From NCBI GenBank assembly GCA_011045995.1, contig DSBQ01000056.1:1-64000 (forward strand): a stretch of 64,000 bases of DNA, given 5' to 3'. The position numbers and the translations under genes are program-made. The stretch comes from Methanoculleus sp. (GTDB taxonomy: Archaea > Halobacteriota > Methanomicrobia > Methanomicrobiales > Methanomicrobiaceae). A model generated the notes under the pieces. That model did no database searches. It was not told the DNA's origin and saw only the letters and a list, made by a program, of their open reading frames with translations. The first letter of the stretch is position 1, and the number at the start of each line of letters is the position of its first letter. Below are positions 17,117-25,605 of the stretch, one piece after another.

Positions 17117-18147
17117 TGCCCGTATCAGAAAACCGATTAGATAAAAAGGATCTCGCAAAATACCCTTTTTTAAAAGAAACAAAGGCCTTTGTCTCGCGGA
17201 TGGGCGTTCCGCTCGACTCGCTAATTCGTTCGCAGTCCGGCGTTGGCGTGCGGATAAAGGAAAACGCCGCTCAGAGGATACGCGATTCCCTTGGATATAG
17301 CGATTTCGAACTCCAGCCGGACAATGAGTCGGTTGAGGATGAAATTCTAAGTTATGCCGTGGCACGGATGATCGTCTCCTGCCTGAACGACAGGATGATA
17401 ATGGATCGTCTTGCACGATACGAGGCCGAACGGGCATACCATTATCTCCAGACCGAGGCGCCTGCAAAAAAGGCGTATGTCGCCCGGTCCTTCGGCCTTG
17501 ATGTTGATGCCGCGGAGATGGGGGTGGTGTTCTATGTAGGGCTTGTGGCTACGATGAAGGATCCGAAATGGCGACTGGTGAACAGGGATGTCAGCCATGG
17601 GGTGGTGCAGATATCTGCCGAAGAATATGATGAACTGCTCCGTGAGCGCATTCGTTTAGTCATCCGCTCCCAGCTTCCTCTTGAAATTCCCGGTCCCATC
17701 GCCATGCGCCTTCGCCCCTATGCAGACGCCGTTTCCGCCGCATACCAGGAAAAGATACTGGAACAGTACGGGGAGGTTGACGAAGGGTCGTATCCGCCAT
17801 GCATGGAGGCGATCATCCGTGCAGTCTCCGAGGGTACAAACATTCCGCATACCGCCCGGTTTTCCCTGACAGCCTTTCTCCATATCATCGGTCTAAAGGA
17901 ACCGCAGATAGTGGAAGTATTTGCACGTGCGCCGGATTTTGACATCAGCCGGACGATGTACCAGGTTGAACACATCTCCGGGAGGGGAGGGACGGAATAT
18001 ACGCCCCCCGGGTGCCAGACCATGAAGACCTACGGCCTGTGCGTGAACCGCGATGCGACCTGCAAAGAAATTTCTCATCCGCTCAGTTATTATAAGCGGA
18101 AAAAGAAGGCACAGAAAAAGGAAATCAACGAATCTGCTGGCCAATGA
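17116..18147 (+). CDS. priL: DNA primase large subunit PriL
   Basis: 343-residue regulatory subunit of the archaeal-eukaryotic primase. The C-terminal [4Fe-4S] domain cysteines are visible in YPPCMEAI, PPGCQTMKTYGLC and DATCKEISHPLSYY, with an upstream Cys in VSCLND. The basic tail KRKKKAQKK follows. Overlaps the pcn stop by one base, so translation is coupled. The catalytic subunit PriS is not in the window. Confidence 0.93.
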   Translation: MPVSENRLDKKDLAKYPFLKETKAFVSRMGVPLDSLIRSQSGVGVRIKENAAQRIRDSLGYSDFELQPDNESVEDEILSYAVARMIVSCLNDRMIMDRLARYEAERAYHYLQTEAPAKKAYVARSFGLDVDAAEMGVVFYVGLVATMKDPKWRLVNRDVSHGVVQISAEEYDELLRERIRLVIRSQLPLEIPGPIAMRLRPYADAVSAAYQEKILEQYGEVDEGSYPPCMEAIIRAVSEGTNIPHTARFSLTAFLHIIGLKEPQIVEVFARAPDFDISRTMYQVEHISGRGGTEYTPPGCQTMKTYGLCVNRDATCKEISHPLSYYKRKKKAQKKEINESAGQ

Positions 18148-18307
18148 AGTAACCGCCTGCACCCATGCTGACGATGAAAATCACCAGTGCTGCAAGAAAT
18201 GCATACCCCGCAGGCATGATCGCAGGGAGTGCAAGGACAGCGACAATAAATATTATGACACTCGCCACGGCTGTTGCAATATCGTATGCTGCCACGTTCA
18301 TGAACAT
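18125..18307 (-). CDS. Small integral membrane protein, 60 residues
   Basis: Two predicted membrane helices (AVASVIIFIVAVLALPAIM and AFLAALVIFIVSMGAGGYF) and a short basic tail GQQIR. No family recognised. It is convergent with, and overlaps, the 3' end of priL by 23 bases. Hydrophobic composition over the full frame supports a real gene but chance cannot be excluded. Confidence 0.55.
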   Translation of the reverse strand: MFMNVAAYDIATAVASVIIFIVAVLALPAIMPAGYAFLAALVIFIVSMGAGGYFIGQQIR

Positions 18308-18395
18308 TATTATGCAGTCGGGGGGCTAAATTATTATCCATTCACCGTCTGGTCGGGGAGTACTTAAAAGCAAGAAGGAGCGAGGTAACGGTGGT

Positions 18396-18944
18396 ATGAG
18401 TGCTGAAGAGAGGGCGGCAGTTCTCCATGATCTTGAGAATGCCGTAAAGGCGATCTGTTCTGCAATGGATAGTTCACTGGTTCCTGAAGTGGGCATGAAT
18501 ATTGTCTTCGCCCTTCAAAATGCCACGGATCCTCGTGATGTGGCAGGGGTTGAAGGAAGAATTGTCCGACTGAAAGGGAAACCGCATCCGGTCGGTGGCA
18601 TTGCCTTTGGTTCAAGCGATCATGTCGCACGCATCGCTCTTACTGCCATGCGGCATGATCCCACCATACGCTGTGCGGCAAATATCAGGTTCTCCGGGGA
18701 AGCGATTGCTGTTGCGGAGGAGATGATGTTTGACATCTGTTCATTTGACCGTATGAACGAACCGCCCGGAACGCGAACGATGGACTGGGGCGTGGAACAG
18801 TGCTGCACCGATGAAGTGCCAGACATCATCTATGACCGCGGGGCGGTGGGAAAAGAGCCGATGATACGCATTCTTGGTGAAGATCCGGGAGTCGTTGTTC
18901 ATAATATTCTTATGCTCTCACGGCGCATTAGTGATACCAACTAA
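18396..18944 (+). CDS. ThiN-domain protein (thiamine-phosphate synthase family)
   Basis: 182 residues, a stand-alone ThiN-like domain. The conserved core is GMNIVFAL, DVAGVEGRIVRL, GSSDHVARIALTAMRHDP, RCAANIRFS and FDRMNEPPGTRTMDWGVE. ThiN makes thiamine phosphate from HMP-PP and THZ-P in archaea, usually fused to ThiD; a free-standing domain may instead act as a synthase in trans or as a ligand-sensing part. Located just upstream of S17e, with 14 bp between. Confidence 0.8.
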   Translation: MSAEERAAVLHDLENAVKAICSAMDSSLVPEVGMNIVFALQNATDPRDVAGVEGRIVRLKGKPHPVGGIAFGSSDHVARIALTAMRHDPTIRCAANIRFSGEAIAVAEEMMFDICSFDRMNEPPGTRTMDWGVEQCCTDEVPDIIYDRGAVGKEPMIRILGEDPGVVVHNILMLSRRISDTN

Positions 18945-18958
18945 TAAGGGAAGACAAA

Positions 18959-19150
18959 ATGGGAATCAAACCAACGTATATCAAAGCACTCAGTCAGGAG
19001 CTTCTGGCAAAGCACGGGAACCGGTTTACGAATGACTTCGACGAGAACAAGAGGGTTGTCTCAGAGGTTGCTGTCATCGAGAGCAAGCGCGTCAGGAACC
19101 GTGTTGCCGGCAGCGTCACGCGAAAGGTAAATAGGAGAAAGAATATATAA
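18959..19150 (+). CDS. rps17e: 30S ribosomal protein S17e
   Basis: 63-residue archaeal/eukaryotic ribosomal protein. Family-typical start MGIKPTYIKALSQELL and the FTNDFDENKRVV block followed by IESKRVRNRVAGSVTR. Preceded by an AAGGGAAGACAAA ribosome site. Leads directly into dapA with 7 bp between, as seen in several methanogens. Confidence 0.96.
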   Translation: MGIKPTYIKALSQELLAKHGNRFTNDFDENKRVVSEVAVIESKRVRNRVAGSVTRKVNRRKNI

Positions 19151-19157
19151 CATCTTC

Positions 19158-20033
19158 ATGTTTGAGGGTGTTTTTCCGGCACTAATTACTCCTTTTCATG
19201 AAACGCCTGATCGAGGGTTAGATCTCGAGGGCCTTCGTGCAAATATTGAATTTCTTATTGAAAACGGGGTTCACGGTGTTGTTCCCTGTGGTTCAACCGG
19301 CGAGTCTGCAACCCTGACGTTTGAGGAGCATGAAATCGTCATCGGTGCAACGATTGATGCGGTGAATGGGCGGGTCCCGGTGATTGCCGGTACGGGTTCC
19401 AACAACACCGCTGAAGCGCTGCGGTTTACCCGGTCTGCATATGATCAGGGTGCCGATGGCGTGCTCGTTCTCTCTCCCTATTATAACAAACCCAACCGTT
19501 CGGGACTCATCAAGCACTATACGAAGCTCGCTGATATCGGGGTGCCGCTCATCGTGTACAATGTGCCGTCCCGCACTGGGCAGAACCTGACCCCGGACAT
19601 CATCTGTGAACTGGCTGCGCATCCAAGCATCGTCGGGGTAAAGGAAGCAAGCGGGGACATAACACAGATATCAAGGATCATCGAAGGGACGCGTGATGAA
19701 GATTTTTCCGTTCTTTCCGGCGATGATGCGATGACCCTGCCTGTTCTTGCTCTTGGAGGCGCCGGCGTTATTGCAGTAACCGCAAACATTCAGCCTGGAA
19801 AGATGGTGGAGATGGTCGAAGCGTTTTCCCGCGGCGATCTCAATGCCGCCAGAGCCATTCACTACGCCCTCTCCCCCCTGTTCAGGGCCCTCTTCATCGA
19901 TACCAATCCGATTCCCATAAAAAAGGCGGTCGGTCTCTGCGGTATGGCGGCGGGCCCTGTGCGACTGCCTCTCGATGACCTTGATGAAGAGAAGGCGGCT
20001 CTCCTGAAGGAGGTCCTCGGCCGGTATGACTAG
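19158..20033 (+). CDS. dapA: 4-hydroxy-tetrahydrodipicolinate synthase DapA
   Basis: 291-residue TIM-barrel class I aldolase condensing pyruvate with aspartate semialdehyde in lysine synthesis. Visible motifs are GVVPCGSTGESATLT (pyruvate carboxylate site), VYNVPSRTG (catalytic Tyr and Arg) and the Schiff-base Lys in IVGVKEASGD. Overlaps dapB by 8 bases. Confidence 0.96.
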   Translation: MFEGVFPALITPFHETPDRGLDLEGLRANIEFLIENGVHGVVPCGSTGESATLTFEEHEIVIGATIDAVNGRVPVIAGTGSNNTAEALRFTRSAYDQGADGVLVLSPYYNKPNRSGLIKHYTKLADIGVPLIVYNVPSRTGQNLTPDIICELAAHPSIVGVKEASGDITQISRIIEGTRDEDFSVLSGDDAMTLPVLALGGAGVIAVTANIQPGKMVEMVEAFSRGDLNAARAIHYALSPLFRALFIDTNPIPIKKAVGLCGMAAGPVRLPLDDLDEEKAALLKEVLGRYD

Positions 20034-20784
20034 CGTGGTTATATGTGGCGCCCTCGGCCGCATGGGAACGACCATTGCCGGCCTTCTGCAGGATGCAGAA
20101 GGGCTGGAATTTGTGGGGGGTGTCGATATAAAGGAGGGGACGCTCTTCGGCAAACCCGTCGTCCCTGCAGGGGAGATCGACGCATTTCTTGAACGGGTGC
20201 AGCCGGATGTGATGATTGACTTCACCATTGCCGCGGCAGCAGTGGGAAATATCCGCGCCGGAGCCCGTCACGGGGTTGCTCTTGTCATCGGGACGACCGG
20301 TTTTTCCGGCGAACAGATGCAGGAGATCGCAGGGTATATCGAAGGAACCGTTCCTGCGGTGATCTCCAGTAATTTCAGCGTAGGGATGAACATTTTCTGG
20401 AAACTCGTCCGTGAAGCCGCACAGCGCCTAGGGGACTACGATATCGAGGTCATAGAGGCGCACCACCGGTACAAAAAAGATGCACCTTCGGGAACTGCAC
20501 GGACCATACTGGGAATTATCGAGGATGAAGTGGGGCCGCGGGAAAAACTCTATGGCAGAGAGGGGATGACTGAGCGCACGAATGAGATAGGCGTACATGT
20601 TGTCCGCGGGGGGGATATCGTCGGTGACCACACCGTCCTCTTTGCGGCAAACCATGAAACGATTGAACTCTCACACCGCGCGTATGATCGTGCCGTCTTT
20701 GCCCATGGTGTCATCCGCGCCGCCCGATATATCGCCGGCAAAGAGCCCCGGGTGTATTCGATGGACGATGTCCTCTCGCTCTGA
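20026..20784 (+). CDS. dapB: 4-hydroxy-tetrahydrodipicolinate reductase DapB
   Basis: 252 residues. NAD(P)-binding start VVICGALGRMGTTIAG, VIGTTGFSG for the nucleotide, and the active site EAHHRYKKDAPSGTA with the catalytic Lys and substrate-binding SGTA. Translationally coupled to dapA; followed by a ferredoxin and asd, which completes three adjacent lysine-pathway genes. Confidence 0.96.
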   Translation: MTSVVICGALGRMGTTIAGLLQDAEGLEFVGGVDIKEGTLFGKPVVPAGEIDAFLERVQPDVMIDFTIAAAAVGNIRAGARHGVALVIGTTGFSGEQMQEIAGYIEGTVPAVISSNFSVGMNIFWKLVREAAQRLGDYDIEVIEAHHRYKKDAPSGTARTILGIIEDEVGPREKLYGREGMTERTNEIGVHVVRGGDIVGDHTVLFAANHETIELSHRAYDRAVFAHGVIRAARYIAGKEPRVYSMDDVLSL

Positions 20785-20847
20785 TCCGGTTGAAACCAAT
20801 CGAAACCTATTTTTTTCCACGCCCCAACCAAATTAGAGAGGTTACAA

Positions 20848-21021
20848 ATGGTAGCTGTTGTAGACAAAGACAAATGTACCGGGTGCGAAACGTGTGTCGA
20901 TGTATGCCCCGCCGCAGCAATAGAGATGGTAGACGGCATTGCATCCGTCGATCCGGATCTCTGCGTCGACTGTGAATCGTGTGTTGACGAGTGTCCGAGT
21001 GAAGCTATTCGGATGGAATAA
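20848..21021 (+). CDS. Two-[4Fe-4S] ferredoxin, 57 residues
   Basis: Two complete cluster motifs, CTGCETCVDVCP and CVDCESCVDECP, in a 57-residue bacterial-type 2[4Fe-4S] ferredoxin that carries low-potential electrons. It begins MVAVVDKDK after GAGAGG and ends GAA-TAA at 21021. It lies between dapB (63 bp) and asd (43 bp), so it may share their transcript, although neither enzyme uses ferredoxin. Confidence 0.95.
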   Translation: MVAVVDKDKCTGCETCVDVCPAAAIEMVDGIASVDPDLCVDCESCVDECPSEAIRME

Positions 21022-21064
21022 ACCAAATCTTTTATAATCCCTTTTGAGGTAATAGAAAGCATCT

Positions 21065-22081
21065 ATGATCAACGTAGGTGTGCTCGGAGCTACGGGTGCA
21101 GTTGGACAACGCTTTGTACAGTTACTTGCCGGTCATCCGTGGTTTGATCTTACCATGCTCACCGCTTCAGAGCGAAGTGCGGGAAAGAAGTATAAAGACG
21201 TCGTCAATTGGCGTCTGGATGTGCCTTTTCCCGAGGAGACGGGAGAGCTCGTCGTCCGCCCGACAACGGTAGAAAGCATCAAAGGCCTGGATATCGTATT
21301 CTCCGCCCTTCCGGCAAACATTGCGGGAGAGATTGAGGTTGCGGCAGCCCGGGCCGGTGTCGGCGTATGTTCAAATGCGTCATCGCATCGCATGAACCCG
21401 GATGTGCCTCTGGTCATTCCTGAAGTGAATTATGATCACCTCGGGCTTATTGATGTCCAGAGGGACGCGGGGAGAGACGGGTTCATTGTTGCAAATCCGA
21501 ACTGCTCCACGATTGTCCTGTGCATGTCACTTGAACCGATGCGGAGTTTTGGATTCAGTGATGTAAAGGTTGCTACAATGCAGGCAATATCCGGAGCCGG
21601 CTTTGAAGGCATTTCAGCCATGTCGATTTATGAAAATGTCGTTCCGTTCATCGGATCCGAAGAAGAAAAGATGGAATGTGAGCCACTGAAGATCATGGGT
21701 TCGTTTGATGGTGCCGAGATAATTCCGGCATCCTTCACAGTCAGTGCAAGCTGTCATCGTGTTCCGGTCATCGACGGCCATACGATGGCAATCTGGGCAG
21801 ATGCCGCAGCATCGGTTGAGGAGGCAGTCAGGGCCTTTTCCACCTACCGTGCGCCCTTCTCGGGACTGCCGCATCAGCCTGCTCAGTCAGTCCTCTACCT
21901 GGGCGCTGAGAATCGCCCGCAGCCACGGCTTGACAGAAACCGTGGTGACGGAATGACCGTTTCAGTCGGCAGGGTCCGTGAGGGTCTTCGATACATTGCG
22001 ATGGGGCATAATACCATTCGCGGTGCAGCCGGAGCGTCTGTGCTGAATGCCGAATTAATTGCATCGAAGAAGTATCTATGA
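21065..22081 (+). CDS. asd: Aspartate-semialdehyde dehydrogenase
   Basis: 338 residues of the archaeal/fungal type. The NADP site is VLGATGAVGQRFVQLL, the catalytic Cys is in VANPNCSTIVLCMSL, and the substrate region is MQAISGAGFEG with SCHRVPVIDGH. Makes aspartate semialdehyde for lysine, threonine and methionine. Followed after 12 bp by alba. Confidence 0.96.
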   Translation: MINVGVLGATGAVGQRFVQLLAGHPWFDLTMLTASERSAGKKYKDVVNWRLDVPFPEETGELVVRPTTVESIKGLDIVFSALPANIAGEIEVAAARAGVGVCSNASSHRMNPDVPLVIPEVNYDHLGLIDVQRDAGRDGFIVANPNCSTIVLCMSLEPMRSFGFSDVKVATMQAISGAGFEGISAMSIYENVVPFIGSEEEKMECEPLKIMGSFDGAEIIPASFTVSASCHRVPVIDGHTMAIWADAAASVEEAVRAFSTYRAPFSGLPHQPAQSVLYLGAENRPQPRLDRNRGDGMTVSVGRVREGLRYIAMGHNTIRGAAGASVLNAELIASKKYL

Positions 22082-22093
22082 AGAGGTGAACCA

Positions 22094-22372
22094 ATGATTA
22101 AAGACAACACAGTTTTCGTCGGCAACAAGCCAGTAATGAACTATGTTCTTGCAGTTGTCACCCAGTTTAACAATGGTGCGGAAGAGGTTTCTATAAAAGC
22201 GAGGGGTAAAGCAATTAGCCGTGCAGTAGATACCGCTGAGATCGCTCTCAACAGGTTCCTATCGGATGTGACGAAAAAGGAGATCATTACATCTACGGAG
22301 ATCATTGATACCGAAAGCGGTCAGACCAATGTATCCAGTATTGAAATACTCCTTACACACAACAACCTGTAA
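22094..22372 (+). CDS. albA: DNA/RNA-binding chromatin protein Alba
   Basis: 92 residues. The conserved DNF-type N-terminus appears as [21 protein letters not shown], followed by [20 protein letters not shown], the central basic helix typical of Alba. Strong ribosome site AGAGGTGA 7 bases before the ATG. An abundant nucleoid protein in methanogens; here at the end of the lysine-gene run. Confidence 0.95.
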   Translation: MIKDNTVFVGNKPVMNYVLAVVTQFNNGAEEVSIKARGKAISRAVDTAEIALNRFLSDVTKKEIITSTEIIDTESGQTNVSSIEILLTHNNL

Positions 22373-22457
22373 CATTGGAATGTCCACGGATTTGGTTGGG
22401 GGCAAATCCGGTGTCATGACCATAAAGGATTTATTTTTTCATTGAAGTAATAATACT

Positions 22458-22901
22458 GTGAAATATGGGTCCGTTTTTGCTGTAGTACTTATTCTCAGTG
22501 CATTGGGGCTGCCTGCAGTGGCAGCTTCGCCGAACCAGTACAGCTATATCACCGTCAGTGGCATCACCATAAATCTTGAAGAGGAACAGGCCCACGTAAC
22601 GATGGAATATGAGATTGACCGGGGGATCGTCTTTTTGGTGCATCTGCTCGGGACGTCGGATCTCAAGAAAAAACTTCTTCTGATCTCGGGCTTTGAGGAG
22701 GCGAAGTTTCAGAAACTGGATATGAATCATGCGGTCCTCATCGTGCCGGCAGCAGCACAGAATTACGGGGAGGGGACCTACTGGTTCCCTGAGCATGCCT
22801 TTGGCATTGAGGTGCCGGAAGTATCCGTCATCTCTTCCCAGATGGACCGGACCTATCAGCATACGGGTGCGCTTCCCGGTATAGGCTATTTTGGTCGATA
22901 A
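22458..22901 (+). CDS. Hypothetical secreted protein
   Basis: 147 residues with an N-terminal signal peptide (YGSVFAVVLILSALGLPAVAAS). The mature part is mostly beta (YSYITVSGITINLEEEQAHVTMEYEI), with no membrane anchor or catalytic motif. GTG start at 22458. Function not recognised. Its 3' end faces the DUF373 gene. Confidence 0.65.
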   Translation: MKYGSVFAVVLILSALGLPAVAASPNQYSYITVSGITINLEEEQAHVTMEYEIDRGIVFLVHLLGTSDLKKKLLLISGFEEAKFQKLDMNHAVLIVPAAAQNYGEGTYWFPEHAFGIEVPEVSVISSQMDRTYQHTGALPGIGYFGR

Positions 22902-23064
22902 AATATTTTTTTCATCCAAAACAGGATCATCCTATAATACGGCCTTTGATGGTGCCGGCAAAGATATATCGTTATTTGAGGCTCTCAGGAGATGCAGGGC
23001 AGAGTGCTTATCCCATCAGAACTTCTTTGGTACGAGAACGAATGTTCACTTCAAATAATTACCG

Positions 23065-23099
23065 GGAGGGGATTTTATGCGCATCCTGAAGCCCCCTCC
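23065..23099. terminator. GC-rich hairpin between convergent genes
   Basis: GGAGGGG (23065-23071) pairs with CCCCTCC (23093-23099), with short additional pairing outside. It lies between two convergent coding regions (secreted protein and DUF373 protein) just before the DUF373 stop codon. A terminator or mRNA 3'-end structure is inferred; no T-tract follows on the plus strand. Confidence 0.35.
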
Positions 23100-23110
23100 G
23101 GGAAAAGTGG

Positions 23111-24256
23111 TTATCCCTTTGAACGCAGTCCTTTTTTCTTCTCGGTTTTTTGTTTGAGGGCATACTTGGCATTTTTCCCCACGGTCTTCTGGACATACAT
23201 GCCGAGAAATGCGACCACAAGGGCAATGGCGGTAGTCAGCATTAGTATGCGGACGCCGTCAATCCCCCCGATGGGAAAGTCGATGCCGCCCCCCAGTGAT
23301 ATGTAATAGACCGAGGCGCCGTAGGCAATGACGCCGAGGGCGGTCAGGTAAAAGGGGATGACAATGATTCTCGCCAGTATATGGGGCTCATTCTGGGCGA
23401 CATCGATGACTTTGCCTGCAAAGGCGACGATAATGGCAACGGTCAGGTATCCGACAGAGCCGTAGATAAAGGAACATGCCTGGAAAAATAATCCGGAATC
23501 GGATGTATACCACTCCAGGAAGCTTGTAAGGCCCATGATGATTCCCAGGATGCTGAGAAATATGGCGCCGATGTAGCAGAAGAAGGAAAACCTTCCGCCG
23601 ACAAAGGACTCCTGCAGGGCCCGGAAGGTGTAATTCAGATATTCATCCAGACCGAGTCCCTTGAAGAGCAGATACACGCCGAGGACACCCACCACGATGA
23701 ATATCGCAAGTTGCGGGTTGCCCATGAGGCTGCCGATGGCGTAGAGGAGCATCGCAAGACCTATGGGAATCAGTATCGATCGTGCGTATTTGGGGTCTTC
23801 GAAGATCTTTTTGATGATGTAGTACGTGCCCTCCAGGTTCGGCATCTGTTTGACGATCACCCTCTGGACGCTGCTGACCGCTATCTTTGACTGGATAACG
23901 GGCAGAATGAATTCATCCTCTGCCCCGTCCGTTACCAGTATGCACTCTCCTGCTTCAAGGTCCCATACCAGTTTGCGAAGTTCTTCTGAAATTTTACGAT
24001 CGCCTTCGATGGAGTTGTAGTGATCTCCTGCAAGGACGGCGATACGTACATCCTCACCACGGGCTTTCAGCTCATCGTAGGTTTTTATGGCCTGAAAAAT
24101 TGCATTCACGTCAGAATCTTCGGGATCGACGAGACCCAGTCTGTTTGCGGTGTCCAGACAGGCTTCTCTGCCGATAACGGGGCTCGAAACACCGGCTTTG
24201 AAGCCGATGTCATTGTCCCGGTCGACACTGAGAATCAGAGTCCGCTCTGACGACAT
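23111..24256 (-). CDS. DUF373 family membrane protein
   Basis: 381 residues from MSSERTLILSVDRDNDIGFKAG, the family signature for a soluble Rossmann-like domain of about 150 residues with VLAGDHYNSIEGDRK and ECILVTDGAEDEF. The second half has six or so hydrophobic helices and a basic tail (KQKTEKKKGLRSKG). Widespread in euryarchaea; function unknown. Two other in-frame ATGs lie 6 and 15 bases upstream (24262, 24271). Confidence 0.82.
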   Translation of the reverse strand: MSSERTLILSVDRDNDIGFKAGVSSPVIGREACLDTANRLGLVDPEDSDVNAIFQAIKTYDELKARGEDVRIAVLAGDHYNSIEGDRKISEELRKLVWDLEAGECILVTDGAEDEFILPVIQSKIAVSSVQRVIVKQMPNLEGTYYIIKKIFEDPKYARSILIPIGLAMLLYAIGSLMGNPQLAIFIVVGVLGVYLLFKGLGLDEYLNYTFRALQESFVGGRFSFFCYIGAIFLSILGIIMGLTSFLEWYTSDSGLFFQACSFIYGSVGYLTVAIIVAFAGKVIDVAQNEPHILARIIVIPFYLTALGVIAYGASVYYISLGGGIDFPIGGIDGVRILMLTTAIALVVAFLGMYVQKTVGKNAKYALKQKTEKKKGLRSKG

Positions 24257-24313
24257 TATCATAGGAATCAATTCGATTCTATAAATATTTGCTGAAAATA
24301 GGAAAATAAGAGT

Positions 24314-25177
24314 TTATATGAGTTTTGCACGCTGCAGGAGAAGGATATCGTCGGTGGTGAGTTTCTCTCCCTCTCTGAACTGCTGGAAAACTTCCTCGGC
24401 TTCTTTCCTGACGGCCTTCTGTTCTTTGTTGACTTTCGTCTTCTTGCCTTTCTTGCGCAGTCCGCCGATCACCTTGTCATAGTCGCGAAGCTCTTTCTGG
24501 CAGGCAATGAACTGGTTGTGTTCAGTGTCTGCGGCTTCCTGTGCCTCGACAAATTTCCTGTGACCTTCGTCAGCAGCTTCACGTGACTTGTCTGCCTTCC
24601 GGTAGCACTCAACCATAAGGTCGTGGTGCTTCTGTGCAAGTTCGGCCATTTCTGTGACCTTTGCATGAAGATCGGATGCCGCCCGGCGGTATTCACGCGC
24701 TTCCTGAAGTTTGGTGTGAACTTCCTTGTTCTGTTCCAGCTCTTCTTCCTGCTCTTTTATCTGGAGTTTGAGCTGTTTGATCTTATCGATGAGTTCCCGC
24801 TCTTTCTCCGTGTTCATCACACGGGTCTGCTGGTCCATCTCGAGCTTTTCGATCTGTTTCTGGAGTTCCTTGATACCACGGGCATTGTTGATTGCCCCGT
24901 GTTCCTTCTTAAAAACGTCAATCTCCTCGAAAAGGACGTTTGCCTTTTCATTGAAATCATTGCGTTCATCCTTCAGGCGCTGAACTTCTGCATTGCTCTG
25001 GTCCCGGAGATCTTTATTTTTCTGGGCTTCATCTACAAATTCCCGGGTCTGCCCATTGAGCTGGTTTCTCTCACGTGCATAGGTGCTTGCAAGAGCGTTG
25101 AGCTCGTTTCTTTTGTTTTTATGCTGTTCAGAATCCGTGAGGATTTTTTTTCGTTTGTCGATCAATTCGTTCAACAT
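24314..25177 (-). CDS. Archaeal coiled-coil protein (COG1340 type)
   Basis: 287 residues, almost entirely charged heptad repeats (LIDKRKKILTDSEQHKNKRN and so on), with no signal or membrane segment. Matches the uncharacterised COG1340 coiled-coil family, conserved in euryarchaea and annotated by proximity with chromosome or cell-division genes. Located 57 bp after the DUF373 gene start and upstream-adjacent to the ftsZ operon, same strand. A structural or scaffold role is inferred. Confidence 0.8.
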   Translation of the reverse strand: MLNELIDKRKKILTDSEQHKNKRNELNALASTYARERNQLNGQTREFVDEAQKNKDLRDQSNAEVQRLKDERNDFNEKANVLFEEIDVFKKEHGAINNARGIKELQKQIEKLEMDQQTRVMNTEKERELIDKIKQLKLQIKEQEEELEQNKEVHTKLQEAREYRRAASDLHAKVTEMAELAQKHHDLMVECYRKADKSREAADEGHRKFVEAQEAADTEHNQFIACQKELRDYDKVIGGLRKKGKKTKVNKEQKAVRKEAEEVFQQFREGEKLTTDDILLLQRAKLI

Positions 25178-25605
25178 GCTTTACCAATCCTTTGGGGGAT
25201 AAGGAATCCTTTCATGCGCATTTACAGGCATACAGGCAATGAAGGGAGTACGTGAAATAACCAAAGCAGAAGAGTTCTGTCCAGACCCGGCGAGTCGGGA
25301 AGTGTTCGTCGTGCTGTTCGTAATGTTCAACCCCTGTACTGCGGGCTCTTCTTGGGAGCCCACCTGTAGATCACAAAGATTCCACAGTAATTTCTATAAT
25401 ATTGCTATTACTCTGGCAATAAGTGTTTCGAACAAAAGTAGGGGTGAACAATGGCTGGAATTGAATGGCCGGTGATACCGGCCGCCCCTGAAAAATATTG
25501 GTGGGGTTTTTATCCGCTTATTGGCGGGGACATCGGGGGGATTTTGTGCTTCAGGGGATTTTGGCGAATGATGTGGTGTATTGACGATGGAATGATACGG
25601 GGTTG
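25178..25605. other. 428-bp intergenic stretch with hairpins, downstream of ftsZ
   Basis: No convincing gene. It holds two stem-loops: GGGCTC/GAGCCC (25343-25361) and the 7-bp perfect stem GGCCGGT-GAT-ACCGGCC (25467-25483). A small frame starts at 25451 after GGGGTGA but gives Trp-rich, unlikely protein. The region may contain the ftsZ terminator, the promoter of the coiled-coil gene, or a small RNA. Confidence 0.4.
25467..25483. terminator. Perfect 7-bp stem-loop downstream of ftsZ
   Basis: GGCCGGT (25467-25473), loop GAT, ACCGGCC (25477-25483), 123 bp beyond the ftsZ stop on the minus strand. Could end the cdrS-ftsZ transcript; no adjoining T-tract in the minus-strand direction, so this is tentative. 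Confidence 0.35.
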
